Both the position numbers and the translations under genes were made by a program. The notes below the pieces were generated by a model that was not told where the DNA came from, searched no databases, and saw only the letters and a program-made list of their open reading frames with translations. From contig WPDH01000017.1 of assembly GCA_019137255.1 (NCBI GenBank), positions 62,001 through 126,000 on the forward strand: a stretch of 64,000 bases of DNA. Direction: 5' to 3'. This document shows positions 32,976-44,809 of the stretch, piece after piece (position 1 is the stretch's first letter; each line of letters starts with the position of its first letter). Source of the DNA: Corinectria fuckeliana (lineage: Eukaryota; Ascomycota; Sordariomycetes; Hypocreales; Nectriaceae).

Positions 32976-35900
32976 TTACTCTCCTTCGCGCACCTCGAGA
33001 ATGTCCGCCTCTATTTCCTCAACATCCTCATCCTCATTCTCGTATGCCTCCTCTGAACCGTCAACCTCCTCGGCGATAGACTCGGGCACGCCAGGGCCGG
33101 CCTGCCCGCCTTGGAGCTGCTTGATCTTGGTGTTTGTCATCTCGAACACATACTGGCCCAAATGTTCCACGCCCTCCATCGGCACCTCTCCCCCAATAGG
33201 ACCGCCTCCTTCGGTGTAGTCCCTCTCCGTCGGCCACAGCTCTCCCGTGACAAGCATCAGCTTGTCCGGTCTCTGCAGCAACAGGTCAAACGCAGGACGG
33301 AGCTCGGGGCACGCCTCAAACACCTCACGACGTCCCAGGATGTAAAGACCCAGTCGCGCTCGCGATAATGCTACCGTCATGCGACGGACGTCGCGAAGAT
33401 AGCCCACCCGTGACGTTCGGGTCAAAGACAGAATGATGTCTGAAAAGGGTTTGGTTAGCCAACCTCAAATTTCGTCCAGCACAACAGGCTTCTAAAAAGA
33501 GGAACACTCACAATCGTTTTGCTCGCCCTGGTATTTGTCCACCGTGGCAACTGCCTTGGGGAGACCAAACACAGGGTTGCGAGCACATCTGTGAGACAGC
33601 ACATCTTTCACCAACGCCCTTTGGCCCGCATACGTCGTAAGAATGCTAATCTTCTCCGCTGGGTATCCAAGCAGGCGCATGTATTGGTAGATGGCCACAG
33701 CGTACTCTGCTTCGCCCAAATTCTGAACGAAGTGAGGTGTGGGCTCCGATTCGCCTCGGCCCTTGTAGTCGGGGACGTTGATAAATTGGTAGTCAAACTT
33801 GAATCCAGCATTAGCCTTGACAAACTGCGGGTTGCTCTGCACATCCGGCAGGCTCTCCAAGTTCTGGTATCGCCACTGGTAGAGGCTTGCGATAGACGAG
33901 CGAGCACGACCTTGCTTGTCAAGGGTGATGATAGGAACACCGAGCCGAACCAATCGCGAAAACAGCGACTGCTCCAAGTTGGCATAATGGCGGAATGCAA
34001 GGCTCTGGATGACGGGCGAGTTCTGGAAGTGGTCACCGCATAGAACAACTCGCTGCAGTGGCATCTTCCCCTGGACCGGCTTCTGCATCGCCAAGGGCAT
34101 AAAAGTCTCGATTTCTGTGATCTGAGCCGCCTCTTCCATCACAACGTTGTCGTAATGGAAACGGAGGGAAGCAATCTCGCCTCTCCGAATAGCCGCGTGC
34201 GTCGTCGTCATCGCAACAATGCGAGCCTCACTCGTGAGCAAGTAGTTTGCCTTGTCGCGATCTCTTCGGAGAATCTCAAATGGAAGGGCGTCGGCTAGCT
34301 CCAAGAAGATCTTGGAGATGTGACGGTAGCAGCCACGGGCGATCTCCAGGACCTGCTCTCGGTCGGCCTCCTGCGGGAAGAGGGGTTGGGGGGCATCTGA
34401 GAAGTAGATGTGGAAGGGGAACGCTTCAACGATTCCAGCCGCGGTAGACTCGTCAGCTTCGGCGATTTGCAGGAACTTGGTCCACGTAGGCTCGACATAG
34501 ACCTTGTTGAAATAGCCAGCCGTCTCTGCTGAATTTTCGTGAGCACCAGGAGCTCCCAGGCTGGCAGCAAGCCTCTTAACTTCGTGGAGGTAGCGATCTC
34601 GGTTCTCCAAAAACGATTCAACTCGTCCATGCTTGCTGAAGTTGCCCTCGGTATCAAGTTCTTCTTCACCATGGCCCAGGCGCAGCAGATGCCGCTCATC
34701 AATGTCTAAAGCGACAATCTTGGCGAACAGCTGGTTGAGGGCTTGGTTGCTATGTGCAATAAGCAATGTCTTTTGCTCGGGGAAGTTGTGGTAGATGTTG
34801 CTGATGATCTGCGTAGCAACATCGGTCTTGCCAGTTCCCGGAGGTCCAACCACCACTGTGAGCCCAGGCTGTGTACCAGATGCGATGGCCTCGACTTGAG
34901 CAGGAGTGAACCGCACAGCGTTCCGTCGCGGAGCGTCGATAGGGTACGGCCCTGTGTTCTGAGGTTGATAGGTACAGGCCTTCAAGGTTTCGATTTCGGA
35001 TATTAAAGCAGGGTTGCCGTCCCGTCGACGCTTCTTGGATGGCTTAGTCCCTTTCGGCTTTTCTGGCTTCTCCAGGGTCTCTAGCACGTATGGTGGACCA
35101 AAGCTACCTTGGACTTCATCCCCCGGGTCGATGATCTTCCCAGGCATGCTCTCAGTCAAATGTTGCCAGTCAAGGAAGGTATCCCTGAAATCAACCTTCT
35201 TGGCTCGGTCGGGGAAATTCTTGTACGTAGCGCCAGCAGGGTCACCGTAGCCAAGGAAAACTTCGTGAAGCCATGCAGGCAGTGGGACCTCGGAAAGAAC
35301 GAGATTGCGGATAGATTCGAGAACAGGCTTGAAGTTGTTCTCCCTCCTGCCACGTCTGAGGAGCAGGTTGATGCCAGCATAAACATCAGGCTTTCCAGCC
35401 GCTGCTCGCTCGGCATCCTTGGTGAATGTTCGAGAGTCTAGTTTGAGCTGGATTCGTCGCTTGCTGTCCAGATTGCTGGCTCCGTCTCTGACATAGCGTC
35501 CCTTCTCGTCCGTAATTCCAAGGATAGTTGCGGATCGAACTGTTACCACACCGAGCATCTCAGCTTCTGACAACGCTTCGCCGCCATTGCTGATCTGTTT
35601 GGTAGGGGGTTCAATGTGAAGGAGGAAGACTACGTCATCTTGTCTCAAGGAGTCCCATTCCCGTCGCGGACCCTCTCCCAGTCGTCGGACGTCCACCAAA
35701 ACCTCGGCTCGCACCATCGATGGCTGATCGTCACCAACAAGAGCCGGCACAACCTCCAGAATTGACGGTTTCGAGATAGGCATCGCCATTTTGGAGAACC
35801 CAGCGAAAGTGGTCTCGCCTGGCCGCTTCGACTCTGGCCGCAGTCGACGCAGGGCAGACTCGATATCCTTGCGAACTCCGTAAAACGACTCACAGCGATA

Positions 35901-37526
35901 CAAAATGAGCGCTCTCCATAGAAAATCGCCAACCGAAAGATATTGCAGGTTCAATTTGGGAAGTGCCATAGGATGAGAGCCATCGTACGTCTCTGCTTGC
36001 TGAAAGCTATTGTCGAACAACGAATGCTCAGTGGGCACCAGCCCCATACTCCGGGCCTTCTCCTGGAAGGTTTTTCTGCGCTCAAAGGTGGTCAGGAGCA
36101 CCTCAAGAAGAAGTTTCCGGGTAGTGGGGAGGTTGAGGCTTTCGGGGTATGATGTTCGAAGATCGAGAAGTGTCATCAACTGAAGAATTTCTTCATCAGA
36201 GAGAGGTTCCAGCAAAGGTGCGAGCTCCTCCCGCTTGTCAATGGCACCGTAGTTTGATAGTGCCAGAACTGTGAGCTTCTCCCTGAAATGCTTTAGGGAA
36301 ATTCGCTGTAGTTTTCCAAGTGACTTGCAGTGCTTGTCATAGGCCTCCGTGGAGCTGTGTTGGACGCCTGTCTGGTCGTCGATAGTAAAGTAGGTGTAGT
36401 GGGAGACGACAGCATGGAGCTCGCGTAGAAGAGTATTCTCTTCGTCATTGTACATAGGTGACAGCTTCATAGCCGGGACCAGATGGAGATCCTGGAGCAA
36501 AGTGTTGACGTAGCGCCTTGTCGGAAGCTGGCTCTGAAGATCGGAGATGAATTCGGCGAACCGCTCACAGTATAGAACTTGATCTAAAACAATGGTTAGC
36601 ATCGAAGAGATTCATAACCTTTTGTGGAACTAGGTCTTGCTCACCAGGTTTGCTACCCTCTGTGTACAGGAGACCCAAGAAATCGAGGAGAAGTGTGTAG
36701 AGCCATGATCGCTCGAACCGAAGGCGAGCCTTGTTCGCGTCATCGGTAGCATCGTACCTCTTGTGGGCAGCTTTCCACGCCTTTCTTAGATGAGGAGCTT
36801 GGTCGAGCTTCGACTCTCGCAACTTCTCCGTCGACAGATTGTGCCAGATGCCGATCGAGACCAGCGGGGCGCATTCTTTTCTGACGATTGTGCAGTCCAG
36901 GCTTTGGAAAGCATGGATCATGAAGCAGAGGAGCTGGGTTCTAACGGTGGCGGAGAGCGTTCGGTCGAGCATCATAGATAAGAGTCGGCGGAACAAGGAC
37001 GAGAAGTCGTCCGGCCTGTCCTCAAAAAGGCCTAGTAATGGTCAGTAAACTATCTCCTTGGGTGCAAAGAGGCTTACAAACCCCAAGTTTCGAGGTGTTC
37101 TCGTCGCTTAACATTGGCGACGAGTGCAATCAACAAAACGTGATAGTTGGACGCAGCTTCGGTGTATCCAGGCCACAAATAGCTACAAGACACGGTTAGC
37201 AATCTGGGCAACCGCGGATCAGGTTGACGATGCGCGCACCTCTCCAATGTCTGCAAGCTCTCAAGCAGCAGCAAGGACTTGTACTGGAAGCCCTCGCGCT
37301 CGAGCTGGTCCCAGATGCTCTGCTTGAGGACATCGTTCTTGACCTTGGGCTTGGCCGGCTTCTTGGAGGGCTTCAACCAATGCTTCCGCGCGACTTGGAC
37401 GAACTGATGTTCCTCCTCCTCGACCTCGGCCGGCGTTGGTCGTCCGTCGGTGGTCTTGCGTTGACGTTCAGGCTTCTTCTGGGCCTTTGCAGTGCCACTG
37501 CCCTTGAGCCGCTTCACGTTGGGCAT
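32976..37526 (-). CDS. cwf11: Aquarius / Cwf11 spliceosomal intron-binding helicase-like protein
   Basis: Minus strand. Exons are 37526-37240, 37182-37082, 37031-36645, 36583-33512 and 33439-32976, giving 1436 residues. Aquarius is an SF1 (Upf1-like) ATPase in the intron-binding complex. It contacts intron RNA upstream of the branch site during spliceosome remodelling. An N-terminal basic tail is followed by the long ARM/helical region and then the helicase core. Walker A is GPPGTGKT (near residue 838) and motif II reads VVMEEAAQI (near 1073). Motif III is CGDHFQNSP, motif V VATVDKYQGEQND, and motif VI VALSRARLG. The tail is acidic. The donor of intron 2 is GTTTGT; the better-looking GTAAGC four bases downstream would break the frame. 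The gene is divergent from the THOC1 gene, with 597 bp between start codons. Confidence 0.93.
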
Positions 37527-38123
37527 TGTCGGGAGATTCCCGTCGCGTCATGGACTGCCGGGGGGGTCCTCGGGCGGAGAGTTTGTGGCTGGGGGAGGCG
37601 CCGGCGATGTGGTGATGGAGGCTCGAAGATGAAGCTGGGATTTCTTAGTTCTGGAAGTGTCGCTTCTTCATGCACATTAGAGCCTTGGCCAAAATTTCAG
37701 CCTCGCAGGGACCCACGCGTCGCGGCGGCTCTGCCAAGCCACATCTCAAGTACCCCTGTCGTATGTGTACTTTCCGCTACTCGGAAAATACGCTAAAGCA
37801 TCGGTACTCCGGTGCAGCGAAACCTCCGTCTGCATTCAGTCACTCTCAGCCTTCCCACGTTTGGACCAAGGTCAACATTCCCAGCTCCAACTCTTACAAC
37901 TCCAGCTCCAGCAATCCTCCATCGCCTTTCCTCCCTAATACCTCCGAGTGATATTTGTACCCCGAGTCGACAAACCAAGAGCAGCTCCCCGACAGAGCTT
38001 TCTCCGCGCATACCACCTCCCTCAGACGGCACCGGAGAACGCCCTGTCCTCTCAACGCCGCGTCCTCTCAACGCCGCGTCCTCTCAACGCCGCGTCCTCT
38101 CAACGCCGCTTTGTTCACTCAAG
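37527..38123. promoter_or_regulatory. Divergent promoter shared by Aquarius and THOC1 genes
   Basis: 597 bp between two start codons that face away from each other. It contains the four-copy 16-bp repeat listed below, close to the THOC1 start. The frame of THOC1 stays open upstream to an ATG at 37812, so an N-terminal extension cannot be excluded from sequence alone. Confidence 0.5.
38046..38109 (+). repeat. Four perfect tandem copies of a 16-bp unit
   Basis: GTCCTCTCAACGCCGC at 38046-38061, 38062-38077, 38078-38093 and 38094-38109, without a mismatch. It ends 14 bp before the chosen THOC1 ATG, so it lies in the presumed 5' leader. Because 16 is not a multiple of three, copy-number change would shift any upstream frame. 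Confidence 0.95.
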
Positions 38124-40887
38124 ATGCTGGCGCGGGACATGGACAATCCGGGCTTGCCAGCCGTCGCAACCTCTGTGGCTCTTCTCGAGGAGCTTCTAGA
38201 GCAGGCAGCGAACGCGAAACATACGACAACCATTGAGCCGGCCCTGAACAAGTCTGACTTCGACGACCTCTCCAGCCGGGTATCACAAGTTGTCAGCAAG
38301 CTCGCTGTCGGGACAGAGGATAGCACGGCGCCGCCCAGCGATCATCAAATCAAGGCGCGGCAGTTTGCCATGATCGAGACTGCCTCACGAGAAATATTCT
38401 GCGATCTCATTGTGAGCCTCAGCATTCCCCGAACTTTGCGCTCCATGCGCTGACCAACACAGGCGACGACCACGATAGAATCCCCCGAGTTTGTCAAGAT
38501 GTGGAACCTACTCGATATTCTCTGTATCCTCTCCGACGAAGGACACTGCGACCCTGCGCTCGTTTTTTGGTTAGCTGAGGAGCTACTGGATAGCCAGACC
38601 ATCGCCGGGTGTCGCAAAATCTTCGACTTCCTCGAGGCGAGACGAGAACGAATCATCGCAAACCACTTCAAGCAAAAGCAGCTTATTATTCTGCGAAGCT
38701 GCAATGAGCTGCTGCGCCGTCTCTCCCGCGCTGAAGACACAGCCTTCTGCGGTCGGGTCTTCATCTTCATGTTCCAGAGCTTTCCACTCGGCGACAAGAG
38801 CTCCGTGAACCTTCGAGGCGAATATCACATTGAGAACGTCACGACATATGAGACAGACCCGGCTGACGCTGATTCCAAGATGGACGTGGACGCTCCTGGG
38901 CCAGGATCCAAGGAACAGGCCGAGTCAAAATCCACACCCAAGGGCACCGATTCCAAGAAGTCCGACGCGGCCTTAGATCCGGATGACCTGTATCCCCAAT
39001 TCTGGTCGCTCCAGGAGAGCTTCAGTCAGCCCAGACGACTGTTCGAGGCGCCCCATCTAGCGTCCTTCAAGGAAAGCCTCGGGGCTACGATGAAAGTCTT
39101 CCAGACCATCAAAAACGACCGAGGATCAAGGAAGTCAGCTGAAGATTCGAAGCGGGGCCTGAAGCGTAAGAGAGAGGGTGGCGAAGATGAGGACACGACG
39201 AATGCTTTCAACCCCAAATACCTAACTAGTAAAGACCTCTTTGAGCTAGAGGTAATGCGCATAGAAATGACTACTGACGACTGAGCCATGCTAACATCAA
39301 CAACAGATCAGCGATTTGTCCTTTCAACGCCACGTTTTGGTACAAGCCCTCATCATTATGGACTTCCTTCTCTCCTTATCCTCACAGGCACGAGAGAAGC
39401 TTGCGGCAGTGACTTCTGGAAACAAGGCGGTCATGTATGTAGACCAAATTCTCAGCGAAGAGGACGTAAGTACAGGAAACACGCTGTTTCTGTCTCTGCT
39501 GCTGTCCCTTTATTCAAGCTAACACTCTCTAGGCCAAATGGGCCAACGACATGAAGACTACAATCGCAGATTATCTGCGGCAGGGCTCGGATGGGCCGTA
39601 CTTTTATCGAATGGTGGAGACGGTGCTGGCTAGAGACAAGAACTGGGTTCGCTGGAAGATTGAAGGTTGCTATCAGTTCTCGCGAGCCCCTGTCTCGCCG
39701 GCGGATTTCGTCGAGGCCAAGAACGCCGTTCAGCGCACAGCGACGAGCAAGCGCCTCAGGGCCACACCCCTGGGAGCCGTGCCTCTGGACTTCCTGCGGA
39801 ATGAGGACGAGGAGGCGGCCATGGATCGGCTCAAGGCCGAGGAGCGGTACCGGGTCCCCGACCTCGACAGCTTCAAGCGGAAGATTGCGGACGACGACTT
39901 TGAGATCGAGATGCCTACTAACGACCAGACCAAGGCAGCCGCCATAGCGGGAAAGTCGAGCAAAACCTGGAGAGCCCTGCGCATCGCCGCCCGCACCAAG
40001 CTCGCCGCATTCGACAAGATTGACGACCCCACAAAGATAGACCTCGCCTTCGAGGAGCTCACCGAAGCCGACGACGCTGAAGAGGCCACTGAACCCACCG
40101 CCAGCGACGCGGACATGCCCGCCAACCGCGACTCGATCGTCATATCCGGGCCCGTAGCTGGCGGCAAGTCGGCCCTGATCGAGAAGCTGCTGGAAGAGCA
40201 CAAGGGCGTCTTCGCCACCGTCGTGCGGCACACCACCAGAGAGCCGCTCGACGGCGAGGCCAGGGGCAAGACGTTCCACTTCGTCAAGGCCCAAGAGTTC
40301 AACCAACTTCGCGACGGCGATCGCCTGATCGAGTCGGGCACCCGAAACAAGGTAGACTACGGGACCAGCACAAAGGCCATTGACGCCGTGACCGAGGCGG
40401 GCAAGGTCCCAATCATCGAGCTTGACCTGGAGGTACGCAGTCATCATCTCTCCCCGTAGACGCGTCGCATTTGTATTGACTCTTCTCCCTGCAGGCCGCA
40501 CAATGTGCCAAGGACATGGACTTCCAAGCACGTTTCATCCTCGTCAAGCCCCCTACCCCTGACATCCTCGAGGAGCGCCTCAAGTCCTCCGGCAAAGACA
40601 AGGCCACCATCAACATCACCCTCAAGAACCTCGATACCGACCTCGATGAGTCCAAGACGGCAGAACTGTTCAGCACGACCATCGTCAACGATGACCTATA
40701 TCAAGCAGCCAAGGACCTTGCATCATTCATCTTTGACAAGGCGGCAGGTAGCGAGCAGACGAGCGACGAGGGTGCGGCAGAAGATATGGCTATGAATGAT
40801 GACGAGGAGGGCGCGGAGATGGATGATATGGTGAGCCCGGCAGAGGAAGCCAAGGAGGTCGCAATGTCGGGTGTCGAGGCAACGTAA
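38124..40887 (+). CDS. HPR1: THO complex subunit 1 (Hpr1/THOC1) fused to a guanylate-kinase-like domain
   Basis: Exons 38124-38411, 38463-39251, 39307-39465, 39533-40432 and 40495-40887 join in phase to give 842 residues. Residues 1 to about 560 are THOC1, the THO subunit that couples transcription to mRNP packaging and export. Clear family text includes MWNLLDILCILSDEG, LIILRSCNELLRRLSR, FELEISDLSFQRHVLVQAL and KNWVRWKIEGC. After an acidic linker, residues about 613-790 match guanylate kinase. The P-loop is GPVAGGKSA, and the GMP-site block reads HTTREPLDGEARGKTFHF. IESG and DYGTS follow, and then VNDDLYQAAKDL. Compared with yeast Guk1, the Arg corresponding to R42 is Leu and Y51 is Phe, so activity is uncertain. 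A 50-residue acidic tail ends the protein. The fusion lies within one 900-nt exon, so it does not depend on a doubtful splice. Confidence 0.88.
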
Positions 40888-41272
40888 ACCTAAGTAAATC
40901 TAGGTGATTGAAAAATAGCGGACATGTATTGTACTCTAGAATTAGTCGACTCTTCCCCGGCGCGGGCGATAATGATACCCAACGCAATTTGTACCATCTA
41001 TTTGTTGTCCTTGATTGGGCGGAACACATCATCCAGATCACTATAAATCAAGGCAGGTCGCGATAGTCATCAGCGCCAAGACTAGTGCGGCATGATAAGG
41101 CAACACGGTAAGAGTGGAATTGTCATATCAATCTAGTAGAAACAAAATAATGCACGAATGTGACTGTCCTGGATGGCTCAACTGAAGAACAAATCTTTGA
41201 CATTAGTTCATTCACACAGCCAGTCCTCCAAAATCAGCTCCAAGGACCGACCTCGCTAAGACTGAGAGGAGT
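40888..41272. other. Intergenic, convergent 3' regions of THOC1 and eIF5
   Basis: 385 bp between facing stop codons. I see only presumed 3' UTR sequence. Confidence 0.5.
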
Positions 41273-42594
41273 TTACTCTTCGTCGGAGGATTCCTCCTCG
41301 GAGGCCTCAGCGAGCCAGGTAAGGAAGGGCTCAGCAGCCTTGCGGACCTTCTTGGAGGTGGTAATGTCAGTGTACTTCTTGCTGGCCTTGGAGCCCCACT
41401 TGATGACTACCTCCTCGCTGATGAGATCGTGGTGGTAGTACAACTGGAGAATCTTGACAATCTGCTGGTACACGTCGGGGTGTTCCTTGCCTAGGATGCC
41501 AATGAGACGCTCGGTACCACCGAGCAGTGCCTTCTCGTGACGGTCAGAGGTAACGAACTAGTTGGAGTTAGCGAATGAGACCCATGAGTGAGAGCTTTTC
41601 TAGCCTGACGTACCTGTTTCAGCATGCTAGCACGCTTGGGAATCTGGGTTGCAATGTTCTCGTTGAAGATGGTCTGGATGAGAACAAGAACGCTGCGGTG
41701 CTTGGTCTCAATTCCCAACTCCTTGGCCTTGACAAAGATGTCGATGGATTCCAACTCATCAACGCCACCCTTGGCTGCGGCTTCCTCCTGAATCCAGTTG
41801 CCGAATTCGTCATAGACAGTGCTGCCACTGCCTTCACCATCCTCATCGTCGTCATCGCCCATGTTGAGCTTCTGCTTGAACTCGCCGGGAAGCGAGGCTT
41901 GACGGGCCTTGACGGCTGCCTCACTCATATCGACAGCCCACTCGTGGTCCTTAACCTCGTCCTCCTCGTCAACCTCGGGAGCCTCAGCTTGCATCTTCTG
42001 AAACTCGTCATCGCTGTCAACATCGACGTTGTCTCCGTTTTCGTTGGAACCATTCTCAGATGCCTCATCACTGCCTTGGCCATTCTCCTTGGTCCCATTG
42101 CCGTTCTGCTTGGCCTTGCGGGCAGCCTTGCGCTCGGCCTTGTCTTTCTTGCCCTTCTTAGGCTGATTTTTTAGAATGAAGCCACTGAGCTTTAGGCGGA
42201 TATCGACGTCAGAGCGCTGGCCACATGCTTTGCAGTCGAGCAAGATACGGTCATCCTTGATGTGGACGTCTGTCTCGGGGTTCTTGCACTTCTTGCAGAG
42301 AACAAACTTGTTAATGAAGCCATCGAGGTGGTCCTGGAGCTTGGCGGCGTCGTGGGCGCCGTTGATAATCCAACGGTCGTCCTTGGGGTCGATGTTCGTC
42401 TGAGCACCGAGCTCGAAGCCGAAGTACTTGATGACGTAGGCACCGGGACGGGCGAGAGATTGTGCAACGCTGCTCAAGTTGACGACGACGGTCTTGATGC
42501 CGTTTCCTTTGCCTTCAATCTTTGTCTGGATGCGTTCCATTTTGTAGCGATAGAAGACGTCGCTGACATCGCGGCGGACGTTGACGAGAGCCAT
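41273..42594 (-). CDS. TIF5: Translation initiation factor eIF5
   Basis: Minus strand, exons 42594-41614 and 41557-41273 (intron 56 nt), 421 residues. eIF5 is the GTPase-activating protein for eIF2 in the 43S/48S complex. The N-terminal domain contains the YRYKM segment with the catalytic arginine-finger position. A zinc-binding C4 module follows (CKKC ... CKAC, about residues 99-124). A Lys-rich and then acidic Asn/Glu/Asp-rich linker leads to the C-terminal W2 HEAT domain, which ends in aromatic/acidic boxes (FLTWLAEASEEESSDEE). The length is normal for fungi. The coding sequence begins at the first in-frame ATG, just downstream (in transcription order) of a poly-A run at 42609-42618 in the leader. 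Confidence 0.96.
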
Positions 42595-44809
42595 GGTGAC
42601 TGTATGGGTTTTTTTTTTGGTATTGAGATTTCGAGTAGACGAGGCTAGTGCTTGATGAAGTCTTGAAATGACAGAAGCGTCATGAAGAGACTTGGGAGCG
42701 GCGGGAGCTAGGAGAGGCGGTCGAGAGGCGGAAGGGAATCACTGCTTTCAGAGAGGACTTTTGGTTGACATGTGGCACACCGGATGGATTTGAGGATGCT
42801 GTAGGGCAGGCATTAACAACTCTAGTTGCTGGGTTCAGCCGTCAGAACTGATGTCAGGGCTACTCGGCTTTCGCGGTATGCGAAATAACTGCAGCTTGAA
42901 GAGGTGTCTGGTGACGGAAAGTTGGTCGTGCTGATACATATACAGCAGTGTGCGTTGGCTGATTTAAGTGTCCGGAGTGACGATTCTGGGGTGGGAGGGA
43001 GCGCGACTGAGGTCGACGGGAAAAGGGACTGGCAAGAGCCGGAGGGTGTTGAGCCAACAAGGTGCGTGATAGTGGTGCAAGTATGGTAGAGTCTGGTAGA
43101 GGCAAAGAGCCGAAGTAGAATGTGGGTAGCGCGCTGCGACCAACTAGGAGTCAGCAGGCAAGTTTGAGAGCGAGTTGCGCGAGGCGCGAGAACAGTGGTA
43201 AAAGACGACGGGGTCAGGGTCTCTGGCGGATGTGCAGAGGTTGATGTGAGGAGGAAAAGAAGGAAAAAGAAGAGAGGAGGAGAAGGAGAAGGAGGAGACG
43301 ATGAGGGGCGACGTTAGGGCCGGACGGGGTTTCGGGCAGAGAGATTCGAGAAAGAATGGGGCGGGCGGCAAAAAAAATTGTAAGGCAACAGACCTGCGCC
43401 TGCCCGCCCATGAGAACAAAGGACAGCGACAGGGAACGGGAAAGGAAGGCACAGCATGCACAAGAGGTAATACGGCAGGAAGTACCTACCTAACCTACTA
43501 CCACGGGACACGTTCAACAAACAGGCCGGTACCTAGCTCATCACCAATTGGAGTGAGGCGGATAGCGGTCACGGCCACACAAAGAAAGTGCCGACTGAAA
43601 TCACAAAGTCGAGCTGCACAAGACAAGATACTAAGTAAGTAGGCCTACGAGCAGTGACCCTACGAGCAGTGACAGGTAACAACTGCCAGCTGCCACTGAA
43701 GCAACTTAGCGAGGCTACAGCGGTCCCATGCCCTGTGACGCAGCACGGCAATGCATCCATTGGATCTATCCCTCCATCTCACCCGCAGCCACAACGGGCC
43801 AGCAAACCAGCAAACCAGCAAACGTCCGTCCGCACAAAGGTTAGGTAGCCAAACGGTCGCCGAAGGCCGGGCACAGCGCATCCACAAGAGGGGCCGGGGT
43901 CAACGGGTCCGGGTATCACGGACTCCAAAAGCTCAGGGTCCCCCGCGTCAAAAGAGCATGGACATACCGGTACATATGGGGCTCTCTTACGACATCTTGC
44001 CCTATGTACGTAGTAATTACAGGCTCCAAGTTACCCGACCCCATTCCCACCCACCCTGGTGAATGCTGCAGCCCCCAAGACTTCCTCCCAAGTCAGGGAC
44101 GTCCGTCACATCAACGTCTAGGCACGCTACCAGATTGAGGCCATCCAACTAGTACTAGTAGCTACTATAGGAACCTCGTTGCAGGGCCGTCTTCCCCATA
44201 CAGTACCTGGAACACCTGAGAGTATCCTGTTCCCGTCCCACCCACACCCAGGCAAGCAGAAAGGCAACTTTCCCGGCACTGCGGACAGACAGCCTCACCT
44301 CTCTAGTCCGCATGGTAAGGCCTAAGTGTTTTGTAAGCCAAACTTTTCAAGACTCAGCGATTAGTACGTCACCCAGTTTACAGGCTCGAGCCGACACAAC
44401 TTGATTGACCCCAATAACTCTAAAGAGCTTAAAGACTTGCTCAAGAAAACTCCGCTACTAAGCAGGCCCTTAGTTAGGTGGGAAAACAGGAAATTAATAA
44501 GATAGTCTCGAAGCCATCCGCCTAGAGCAGTACTAATGAAAAATCAATAGAAGGGAACCCAACAGGGATTTAAGGTGAGCATCACTGATCAAGGGTGTGA
44601 AAGCCTGAGCAAGAGCGGCGGTGCTGACTAACCAGGCCAGGGCGCTGGTCAACCAGTTTTCGTGGAAGACTATCCAAGTAGTCAACGTGCCCGTCATGCT
44701 GCTGGCCGGTTCTAGATACCAATGTAGTCCATACATCAACTGTAGTCCAGGTTCCAGTGAATATCGGGCTCTCATAATTCGGAGTTCTGGCGGCCTAGCA
44801 GTCCACCCG
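42595..44809. other. Intergenic: eIF5 upstream region and P450 downstream region
   Basis: 2215 bp. GA-rich plus-strand tracts lie near 43250-43300 and 43355-43375 (pyrimidine-rich in the eIF5 sense), as is common in fungal promoters. No convincing gene was found in either strand, including by looking for spliced short exons. Confidence 0.45.

Noticed and set aside
39452..40531. 359-codon open frame on the minus strand
   Set aside because: Antisense shadow of THOC1-guanylate kinase exons, which have clear homology; no independent domain is visible.
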